A stretch of 12,185 nucleotides of DNA from Candidatus Pelagibacterales bacterium (GTDB taxonomy: Bacteria > Pseudomonadota > Alphaproteobacteria > TMED109), in assembly GCA_002732015.1 (NCBI GenBank), contig PCCU01000007.1, positions 25,733 to 37,917 of the forward strand, written 5' to 3'. This document shows, piece after piece, positions 1-6,383 of the stretch. A program made the translations under genes and the position numbers. The notes beneath the pieces were generated by a model. It had not been told where the DNA came from. It did no database searches and worked only from the letters and a program-made list of their open reading frames with translations. Every line of letters starts with the position of its first letter. Positions within the stretch are counted from its first letter, which is position 1.

Positions 1-545
1 ACGGTAAAAAAACGCAACCCTATAATTTTTAGAGAAAATAGTTTACTATAACTTTCTGCCATTAGTTCATTTGCTCTTTTAGTGGCAGCATACAAAGATA
101 CAGGATGAGAAACATCATCAGTAACTGAAAATGGTATTTTTTTATTTCCACCATAAACTGAACTAGACGAAGCGTACACTAATTTAGTTTTTGGATTAAA
201 TCTACAATATTCAAGAATTTCTAGGAATCCATTTATATTTGACTTAGCATAAACCCTAGGGTTAATTAAAGAATATCTTACCCCAGCTTGAGCAGCTAAA
301 TGACATATAATATCTATTTTTTTTTTCTTAAAAAAATTTTTTAACTTTAAGGTATTTGATATATCTATTTTGTAAAATTGGAATTTTTTATGTTTTTTAA
401 GATAATGTAGTCTATAAAATTTTAATTTTACATCGTAGTAATCATTTAAGTTATCAATTCCAAAAACATCATACCCTGCATCTAGAAGGTTTTCCGCTAA
501 TTTGCTTCCTATAAACCCAGCTGCTCCTGTTATCAAAATTTTCAT
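1..545 (-). CDS. UDP-glucuronate 4-epimerase-like NAD-dependent epimerase (partial, C-terminus off window)
   Basis: This is an extended short-chain dehydrogenase/reductase that interconverts UDP-sugars by NAD-linked oxidation and reduction at C4, normally in the cytoplasm for surface polysaccharide synthesis. The first 181 codons are visible, about half of a roughly 330-residue family. Seen: the Rossmann motif GAAGFIG (residues 7-13), DNLNDYYDVKLK (31-42), HLAAQAGVRYS (82-92), the Ser motif SSSSVYGGN (126-134) and the catalytic YAATK (Y152, K156), followed by GLRFFT at the edge. The DNLNDYYD and HPVSLYAATKRANELMA signatures favour the UDP-glucuronate/UDP-GlcNAc 4-epimerase branch over GalE or dTDP-glucose dehydratase. 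The start is the ATG at 545-543, placed directly before the beta strand of the nucleotide fold. No Shine-Dalgarno site is evident. The gene diverges from the oxidoreductase at 627 and may open a polysaccharide cluster outside the window. The family is secure; the exact substrate is inferred. Confidence 0.88.
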   Translation of the reverse strand, partial: MKILITGAAGFIGSKLAENLLDAGYDVFGIDNLNDYYDVKLKFYRLHYLKKHKKFQFYKIDISNTLKLKNFFKKKKIDIICHLAAQAGVRYSLINPRVYAKSNINGFLEILEYCRFNPKTKLVYASSSSVYGGNKKIPFSVTDDVSHPVSLYAATKRANELMAESYSKLFSLKIIGLRFFT

Positions 546-569
546 TTTTATTTTAAAAACTATACTATT

Positions 570-599
570 TTGTTATATTAGACATATATAAAATATAAA
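570..599 (+). promoter_or_regulatory. Candidate sigma-70 promoter for the indolepyruvate oxidoreductase
   Basis: In the 81-base divergent gap, TTGTTA (570-575) and TATAAA (594-599) are separated by 18 bases, which would start transcription near 606 and leave a leader of about 20 bases before the ATG at 627. The region is so AT-rich that chance matches are common. The opposite strand offers only a weaker TATAGT (564-559) for the epimerase gene. Confidence 0.35.
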
Positions 600-626
600 A
601 GTTGTATCCTATTTATTAAAATTATT

Positions 627-3600
627 ATGCAAATTACATTAGAAGATAAATACACTAAAAATCAAGGTAAAGTTTTTGTTACCGGATCACAAGTATTAGT
701 AAAGTTACCATTAGTTCAAAAAAAGTTAGATGAAAAATTAAATTTAAATACCTCAGGTTTCATCTCTGGGTATAGAGGGTCACCCTTAGGAATTTATGAT
801 AAGGCTTTATGGGAAGCTAAAACTTATTTAAAAGAAAATTCTATTATTTTTTCTCCAGGTTTAAATGAAGACTTAGCCGCAACTGCTGTTTGGGGAACAC
901 AACAACCTAATTTAATGTCTAAAGGAATAAATGATGGAGTTTTTTCAATATGGTATGGCAAGGGACCTGGAGTAGATAGATCTGGAGATGCTTTTAAACA
1001 TGGGAATTCTGCAGGTACCTCTCAAAATGGAGGAGTGTTAGTTCTTCTTGGCGATGATCACATATCAAAATCATCAACAATTGCTCATCAAAGTGAATTT
1101 GCAATGCTAGATGCACAAATTCCTATTCTAAATCCATCTAATCTAGAAGACCTTTTCAATTATGGAATTTTTGCATGGGCTCTTTCTAGATATTCTGGTT
1201 TGTGGGTATCAATGAAATGTATTACTGCTAATATGGACAGTTCAGCATCAATAAATATAGACCTTAATAATTTTAACTTTATTTCCCAAAAAAGTTTTTC
1301 TAAACACGATGTTCATATAAGAGCTAATGATGATATTTTAGAACAAGAAGAAAGAATTTTTAAAAATAAGATACCTGCTGCTATAGAATTTGCAAACTTA
1401 AATAACATTAACAAACATTTATGGAAATCAAAAAAGAAAAAAATAGGCATTATTGCTACTGGAAAAGCTTTTTCAGACACCGTTGATACTTTGTCAAATT
1501 TAGGAGTTTCAGAAAAAGTTGCTAAAGATTTAGGAATAAATTTACTCAAAATAGGTATGTCTTGGCCATTAGACACAAAAAAAATAGAAAGCTTTTCTGC
1601 TGGACTTGATGAAATTCTTATAATAGAAGAAAAAAGAGCTTTTTTAGAAAGTCACGTTAGAAATCACTTATATAACTTCAGAAATAAACCGAAAAGAATA
1701 GTAGGAAAATATGATGAAAATCATGAAAAACTAATTAATGAAAATTATCAGTTATCAAGATTAGATTTAAAAAAAGTAATTGCATCAAGAATTGCAAAAA
1801 CTTGTAATAAAGATTTTTCAGTAAATAAAGTAAGTATTAAAAAAAATAATAAGATTTCTGATAAAAATTACATTCCAAGAACACCTTATTTTTGTTCTGG
1901 ATGTCCACATAATACCTCTACTAAAATTCCTGAAAACAGTAAGGCTATGGCAGGTATAGGTTGTCACTTCATGTCTCAATGGATGAATAGAAATACATCA
2001 TTATATACCCACATGGGTGCTGAGGGAGCTAATTGGATTGGTATGTCTTCTTTTGTTGAGGATAAACACATTTTTCAAAATATTGGAGACGGAACATATA
2101 ACCATTCCGGGTTGTTAGCGATTAGAGCTGCAGTAGCCTCAAAGGTAAATATTACTTATAAAATATTGTATAACAATGCTGTAGCAATGACAGGAGGACA
2201 ACCCATAGATGGGATGCCAACACCGGAGCGTATTTCTCATCAACTTTTTGGTGAAGGTGTTTCGAAAATTGCCTTAGTTACAGATGATTTAAATAAATAC
2301 AAGAATAAAAATCACTTTTCTTCAATAACTAGTTTTCATCATAGAAAAGAATTAGATATAGTTCAAAAGAGATTAAGAAAAATTGATGGTGTGACAGCTT
2401 TAATTTATGACCAAGGGTGTGCAACAGAAAAAAGAAGAAATAGAAAAAGAGGATTAATAGAAGATCCAAATAAAAAGGTTTTTATAAATCATCTTGTTTG
2501 TGAGGGATGTGGAGATTGTTCAACTCAATCAAACTGTGTGTCAGTAGAACCCTTATTTACAAAATTTGGTACAAAAAGAAAAATAAATCAATCTACCTGT
2601 AATAAAGATTTTAGTTGTGTAGATGGCTTTTGCCCATCTTTTATAACAGTAGAAAATGCAAAGATTATTACAAAAGAAGCTTTAAAAGATAATATTCAAT
2701 CTAAACTTTCTTCATTACCATTACCTAAGAAACTTAAACTACAAAATGAATATAATATTATAATTACTGGAATTGGAGGAACGGGTGTTGTAACAATTGG
2801 GGCACTATTAGGTATGGCAGCACATATTGAAAATAAAGAAGTAACAGTATTAGATCAAATTGGTCTCGCCCAAAAAGGAGGAGCAGTTATTTCTCATATA
2901 AAAATAGCTAATGAAAATAATAAAATTTTTTCTTCGTTAATTAATGAAATTTCTTGCAACTTATTGATTGGCACAGACTTAGTAGTTTCTGCTAGTAAAG
3001 AAGTACGAGATTTAATTAGTAGTAAAAATACTTTTTCTGTAATTAATGATAATGAAACACCATTATCTCAATTTGTTTTAAACCCAGACTTTGTATCAAA
3101 TAATTCACTTAGTAAAAGATTAATACAGAATAATTCTTCTAACTCTGAATTTTTAAATACCTCAGAGATAGCAGAAAGTATTTTTGGCAATAATATCTAT
3201 AGCAATATATTTCAGGTTGGCTATGCCCTTCAAAAAGGTCTTATTCCCATTAATACTGAGTCATTCATACAAGCTTTAGAACTCAACAATGTTAAAGTAA
3301 ATGAAAATATCAATGCTTTCAACTGGGGAAGGATAGCTGCACATGATATTAAGTTTTTACTTAATAAATTGGACATGAACTATAATGTGAAAAAAAAGCT
3401 TGATGTTGATGAATTAATAAATTTTAAGTACAAAGAGCTAAAGAGTTATCAAAATAAAAAATATGCTGATACTTATTTAAGAAAAGTTATGGATACAAAA
3501 AAAAGGTTAGAGAAACTTGGCATAAAGGATAATTCTTTTACAAAAAGTGTTGCAAGTACTTTATATAAAACAATGGCCTATAAAGATGAATATGAAGTAG

Positions 3601-4070
3601 GGCGACTTTTTACTGATGGACGGTTTCGTAAAGATTTAGAAAAAAGTTTTAAAAGTTTTGATAAAATTTATTTCTATTTATCTCCTCCCTTTTTGGGTTT
3701 AAAAGATAAAGTTACTAAATCTCCTAAGAAAATTAAAGTTACCTCAAAAATTTTATTTTTATTCAAAATTTTAAAAAATCTAAAATTTATCAGAAATTCT
3801 ATTTTCGATCCATTTTCATATACGCATGAAAGAAAGTTAGAAAGAAACCTTATAAAGGATTATTATAAAACCCTAGATTTTTTAAATAAAAAACTCAATA
3901 GAAGTAATTATTATGATGCGGTTCAAGTTATTCAATCATTTTCTTTAGTAAGAGGGTATGGTCACGTGAAACTTAAAAATTTTAAACTATTTGAAAATGA
4001 GTTAAAGCAGAGATTAGATGTATTTAAAAAAAGTAGTCAAAAAAAACGTTCAAAAATTGCTGCAGAATAA
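627..4070 (+). CDS. Fused indolepyruvate:ferredoxin oxidoreductase (IorA-IorB single chain)
   Basis: This is a thiamine-diphosphate enzyme expected to oxidise indolepyruvate and other aryl-pyruvates, made by transamination of aromatic amino acids, to aryl-acetyl-CoA and CO2, passing electrons to ferredoxin. At 1147 residues it matches the long single-chain proteobacterial form, not the two-subunit archaeal enzyme. Order of parts: pyrimidine-binding domain with GYRGSPLG (48-55) and NEDLAATAVWG (80-90, candidate catalytic E81); CSGCPHNT (423-430); TPP/Mg domain with GDGTYNHSG (487-495) and NNAVAMTGGQP; a cluster-binding stretch CEGCGDCSTQSNC (C625, C628, C631, C637) plus C658, C664 and C669; a gamma-type domain beginning GIGGTG (715-720); and a long C-terminal extension from about residue 930. 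The archaeal-style pair of 2[4Fe-4S] ferredoxin motifs is not present. The ATG at 627 lacks a clear Shine-Dalgarno site. The kinase gene follows 38 bases later. The family call is firm; substrate preference is inferred. Confidence 0.93.
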   Translation: MQITLEDKYTKNQGKVFVTGSQVLVKLPLVQKKLDEKLNLNTSGFISGYRGSPLGIYDKALWEAKTYLKENSIIFSPGLNEDLAATAVWGTQQPNLMSKGINDGVFSIWYGKGPGVDRSGDAFKHGNSAGTSQNGGVLVLLGDDHISKSSTIAHQSEFAMLDAQIPILNPSNLEDLFNYGIFAWALSRYSGLWVSMKCITANMDSSASINIDLNNFNFISQKSFSKHDVHIRANDDILEQEERIFKNKIPAAIEFANLNNINKHLWKSKKKKIGIIATGKAFSDTVDTLSNLGVSEKVAKDLGINLLKIGMSWPLDTKKIESFSAGLDEILIIEEKRAFLESHVRNHLYNFRNKPKRIVGKYDENHEKLINENYQLSRLDLKKVIASRIAKTCNKDFSVNKVSIKKNNKISDKNYIPRTPYFCSGCPHNTSTKIPENSKAMAGIGCHFMSQWMNRNTSLYTHMGAEGANWIGMSSFVEDKHIFQNIGDGTYNHSGLLAIRAAVASKVNITYKILYNNAVAMTGGQPIDGMPTPERISHQLFGEGVSKIALVTDDLNKYKNKNHFSSITSFHHRKELDIVQKRLRKIDGVTALIYDQGCATEKRRNRKRGLIEDPNKKVFINHLVCEGCGDCSTQSNCVSVEPLFTKFGTKRKINQSTCNKDFSCVDGFCPSFITVENAKIITKEALKDNIQSKLSSLPLPKKLKLQNEYNIIITGIGGTGVVTIGALLGMAAHIENKEVTVLDQIGLAQKGGAVISHIKIANENNKIFSSLINEISCNLLIGTDLVVSASKEVRDLISSKNTFSVINDNETPLSQFVLNPDFVSNNSLSKRLIQNNSSNSEFLNTSEIAESIFGNNIYSNIFQVGYALQKGLIPINTESFIQALELNNVKVNENINAFNWGRIAAHDIKFLLNKLDMNYNVKKKLDVDELINFKYKELKSYQNKKYADTYLRKVMDTKKRLEKLGIKDNSFTKSVASTLYKTMAYKDEYEVGRLFTDGRFRKDLEKSFKSFDKIYFYLSPPFLGLKDKVTKSPKKIKVTSKILFLFKILKNLKFIRNSIFDPFSYTHERKLERNLIKDYYKTLDFLNKKLNRSNYYDAVQVIQSFSLVRGYGHVKLKNFKLFENELKQRLDVFKKSSQKKRSKIAAE

Positions 4071-4081
4071 GTTTTTCTGCA
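4061..4081 (+). repeat. Inverted repeat over the oxidoreductase stop codon
   Basis: TGCAGAA (4061-4067) and TTCTGCA (4075-4081) form a perfect 7-bp inverted repeat with a 7-base loop that includes the TAA stop of the oxidoreductase gene. No U-run follows, so it is not a standard intrinsic terminator. It could be a weak attenuator or 3'-end stabiliser between the two genes, or chance. Confidence 0.35.
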
Positions 4082-4108
4082 TAAGTAGGAAATTTTATAA
4101 GTAAATTT

Positions 4109-5425
4109 GTGGTTAAAGAAACTAAAAGAATTTTTAAGGTAGGTACCAATGTGGGAGGGTTCTTAGCTAAAACAGCAACCAAAAGCCTTCTAGGAATACC
4201 AAATAAAAATATTCCTGTAGAATTAACCGATCTTTTAGGAAATCTAAAAGGTCCAATTATGAAAGTTGCTCAAATATTATCTACCATTCCAGACGCTCTT
4301 CCTAAAGAATATGCCCAACAACTATCAAAACTACAAGCTGAAGCACCCTCAATGAACTGGTTATTTGTTAAAAGACGAATGAAAAATGAATTAGGATATA
4401 ATTGGGATAAGAATTTTAAAAATTTTCAAAAAACTGCTAATAAAGCAGCTTCTTTAGGACAAGTTCATAAAGCTATTTTAAATGTGGAAAGCAAAATTGT
4501 TGCTTGTAAACTTCAATATCCTGACATGGAGTCAGCAATAAAAGCTGATTTAAAACAATTAAAGTTAATTTTAAAAATTTATAAGCAAATTGATAACTCT
4601 ATATTAACAGATGATATTTTTAATGAACTAACTGAAAGATTAATAGAAGAAGTTGATTATTTACAAGAAGCTAAAAATATTAATTATTATAAAAATATGT
4701 TTATAAAAAATAATACAATAAAAGTTCCTACTACTTATCCTAAATTATCGACTTCTAAGCTGATTACAATGTCATGGTTAGAAGGAAGAACCCTAGATAG
4801 TTTTTATAAAGCTAATGGAGATGTAAGAAACAACATTGCTCTCAATTTATTTAAAGCTTGGTATATACCCTTTTACAAATACGGAATAATTCATGGTGAC
4901 CCACATCCAGGAAACTATACTATTTCTAATAATGGAAAAAATATAAATTTATTAGATTATGGATGTATAAGAGTTTTCAAATCAGACTTTGTAGAAGCAG
5001 TAATAAAACTTTATCATGCTTTAAAAAGTGAAAACAATACGTTAGCTGCAGAGGCTTATAAAAGCTGGGGTTTCACAAAGTTAAATAATGATCTTATAGA
5101 AACTTTAAATATATGGGCTTTCTATCTTTATGGACCTCTATTAGAGAATAAAACTAGAAAAATACAAGAGCATAATACGTCCTCTGTAGGAAAAGAAATA
5201 CTTGGAAAAGTTAGAAAAAAATTAAAAAAATTTGGAGGAGTCAAACCACCTAGAGAATTTGTTTTAGTAGATAGAGCAGCAATAGGGTTAGGTTCTGTTT
5301 TTATGCACTTAAATGCTGAAATTAATTGGCATGCAGAGTTTCAAAAACTAATTAAAGATTTTGATAAGTTAAAACTAGATAATAAACAAAAGATGATAAT
5401 TAAATTATCATCTAAAAATTCATGA
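4109..5425 (+). CDS. ABC1/UbiB (AarF)-family atypical kinase-like protein
   Basis: Member of the ABC1/UbiB/COQ8 protein-kinase-like family, whose bacterial members support ubiquinone synthesis or other lipid functions as ATPases rather than proven protein kinases. Seen in 438 residues: the family N-terminal extension motif, here GPIMKVAQIL with KVAQ at 52-55; the Ala-rich nucleotide loop AASLGQVH (113-120); a probable ATP-contacting lysine in VACKLQYP (K134); the EEVDYLQEAKN helix (180-190); catalytic-loop HGDPHPGN (262-269, D264); and metal-binding LLDYGC with D283 in place of the usual DFG. No C-terminal pair of membrane helices like that of E. coli UbiB is evident. The start is GTG at 4109, since no ATG precedes it in frame before the stop at 4082. 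AGGA (4087-4090) lies 18 bases upstream, which is too far for a normal site. The gene follows the oxidoreductase by 38 bases and its TGA overlaps the ATG of the next small ORF. Which lipid or quinone step it serves cannot be told. Confidence 0.88.
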   Translation: MVKETKRIFKVGTNVGGFLAKTATKSLLGIPNKNIPVELTDLLGNLKGPIMKVAQILSTIPDALPKEYAQQLSKLQAEAPSMNWLFVKRRMKNELGYNWDKNFKNFQKTANKAASLGQVHKAILNVESKIVACKLQYPDMESAIKADLKQLKLILKIYKQIDNSILTDDIFNELTERLIEEVDYLQEAKNINYYKNMFIKNNTIKVPTTYPKLSTSKLITMSWLEGRTLDSFYKANGDVRNNIALNLFKAWYIPFYKYGIIHGDPHPGNYTISNNGKNINLLDYGCIRVFKSDFVEAVIKLYHALKSENNTLAAEAYKSWGFTKLNNDLIETLNIWAFYLYGPLLENKTRKIQEHNTSSVGKEILGKVRKKLKKFGGVKPPREFVLVDRAAIGLGSVFMHLNAEINWHAEFQKLIKDFDKLKLDNKQKMIIKLSSKNS

Positions 5426-5577
5426 ATATTTTATTTGTGTTAATCACTGCATTTATTGCTTGGCACGGCCTCACCTTTAGAGATAAAAATGGAAATAAAG
5501 ATTTTGTTAGACTACTATTTGGAGCAATATCCCTTCTTTTTTGTATAAGAGTCTTATTTACAGAAATTATTTATTAG
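5422..5577 (+). CDS. Small two-helix membrane protein, 51 residues, unknown function
   Basis: A 51-codon ORF starts at an ATG that overlaps the kinase stop in an ATGA junction (5422-5425) and ends with TAG at 5575-5577. The overlap is the classic arrangement for translational coupling. The protein begins MNILFVLITAFIAWHGLTF, a likely first membrane segment (residues 2-18). A charged turn RDKNGNKDF follows (20-28), then a second hydrophobic stretch VRLLFGAISLLFCIRVLF (29-46). I do not recognise the family. Support for it being real: exact stop/start overlap, coherent two-helix amphiphilic design, no internal stops over the full gap to the convergent gene, and otherwise unexplained sequence. 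Against: it is short and AT-rich, and Leu/Ile/Phe-rich peptides arise easily in such DNA. A membrane partner of the upstream ABC1 kinase is possible but unproven. Confidence 0.6.
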   Translation: MNILFVLITAFIAWHGLTFRDKNGNKDFVRLLFGAISLLFCIRVLFTEIIY

Positions 5578-6150
5578 CTACATTTCAAAATCAGGTTGTA
5601 ATTTATCTACATCTGTATTTTGTAAATTAATTTCTCTTGACTCTGGATTAAAATTATTTTTAAGGTAAATTAATCTTTCTTCCACACTTGAAGGTTTGAA
5701 GTGAATATTTTTTAGGAATCTCTTAAACCAAGGCATACCTGCTGTTACCTTGCTATCCTTGCTAAAAGCTAATTCATAATATTTTATTGCCAGTTCATAA
5801 TTTCCTAATGTATCATATAATATGCCTAAATTAGCTATGGCTGCTACAAAATTATTATCTTTTTGAATTACCTCTTGAAAAATTTTTTCTGATTTACTGA
5901 AATCTTTCATACGAAATAATGTTCTTGCTTTTCCCTCAAGAAAATAAATATTCTCTGGCTCATCATGTAATGCTAAAACGTAAAAATTATAAGCGTCTTT
6001 GTATTTTTTTTTTATAAAAGCCTGATTAGCTTTTTTGTAATTAATATTAATATCTTTTTTATTTTCAATATAATCCAAAAACATCCAAAAGAAAGTTAAA
6101 ACTCCAAAAGTGATGGCAATTACTTTTAAGACCTTGTAATTCAATTTCAT
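5578..6150 (-). CDS. Membrane-anchored tetratricopeptide repeat protein
   Basis: A 190-residue protein with one N-terminal membrane segment (about residues 7-27), then about three TPR units: roughly 35-66 (ANQAFIKKKYKDAYNFYVLA), 68-100 (EGKARTLFRMKDFSKSEKIF) and 102-135 (AIANLGILYDTLGNYELAIK). A non-TPR tail follows (PWFKRFLKNIHFKPSSVEER, ending LQPDFEM) that looks like a conserved domain end rather than random sequence. The positive residues before the helix and the lack of a cleavage site suggest a membrane-tethered scaffold; which side the TPRs face is not certain. The ATG at 6150-6148 lies 2 bases after the stop of the 71-residue gene. AAAGG about 10 bases upstream could be its ribosome-binding site. 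It is the last gene of the symporter operon, and its TAG abuts the TAG of the convergent small ORF. The role is unknown, with protein-protein contact the only safe inference. Confidence 0.85.
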   Translation of the reverse strand: MKLNYKVLKVIAITFGVLTFFWMFLDYIENKKDININYKKANQAFIKKKYKDAYNFYVLALHDEPENIYFLEGKARTLFRMKDFSKSEKIFQEVIQKDNNFVAAIANLGILYDTLGNYELAIKYYELAFSKDSKVTAGMPWFKRFLKNIHFKPSSVEERLIYLKNNFNPESREINLQNTDVDKLQPDFEM

Positions 6151-6152
6151 TA

Positions 6153-6368
6153 CTAAAAAACCTTTAAACTATATATTATAGAAAAAAACATAGTTATTAT
6201 AACTGCATAAATTATAGACTTTCTTTTAATATTTTTTTTTTTGAGATTAAATTCCTCAAGAGTGTTTTTTCTTGCAGAAATTAAAAAAATAAATTTATAG
6301 ACAGGATATATGAGAAATAGAAAAAGAAATGCTGCCAAAATAAGCTTAACAGTAATATCTGGCAGCAT
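6153..6368 (-). CDS. Small two-helix membrane protein, 71 residues, downstream of the symporter
   Basis: A 71-residue protein with two hydrophobic segments, about residues 8-30 (ILAAFLFLFLIYPVYKFIFL) and 51-69 (SIIYAVIITMFFSIIYSLKV). They are joined by a strongly basic loop, ARKNTLEEFNLKKKNIKRK, which by the positive-inside rule should lie in the cytoplasm, placing both ends outside. I do not recognise a named family. It sits 15 bases after the symporter stop and 2 bases before the TPR gene, so all three are likely one transcript. Small two-helix proteins accompany several SSS symporters (YjcH with ActP, PanM-type and DUF485 arrangements), but this one shows no motif that would identify it as one of those. 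A subunit or regulator of the symporter is a reasonable guess only. The ATG at 6368-6366 has no strong Shine-Dalgarno site. Confidence 0.75.
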   Translation of the reverse strand: MLPDITVKLILAAFLFLFLIYPVYKFIFLISARKNTLEEFNLKKKNIKRKSIIYAVIITMFFSIIYSLKVF

Positions 6369-6383
6369 CTTGCTAATTCAAAC

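Noticed and set aside
1313..1576. Open frame antisense to the oxidoreductase
   Set aside because: It lies inside the conserved fused enzyme and has no independent evidence of coding.
5540..5600. Bidirectional terminator at the convergent junction
   Set aside because: Only a 5-bp GAAAT/ATTTC pairing is visible, with no GC-rich stem or adjacent U-run, so it is too weak to call.
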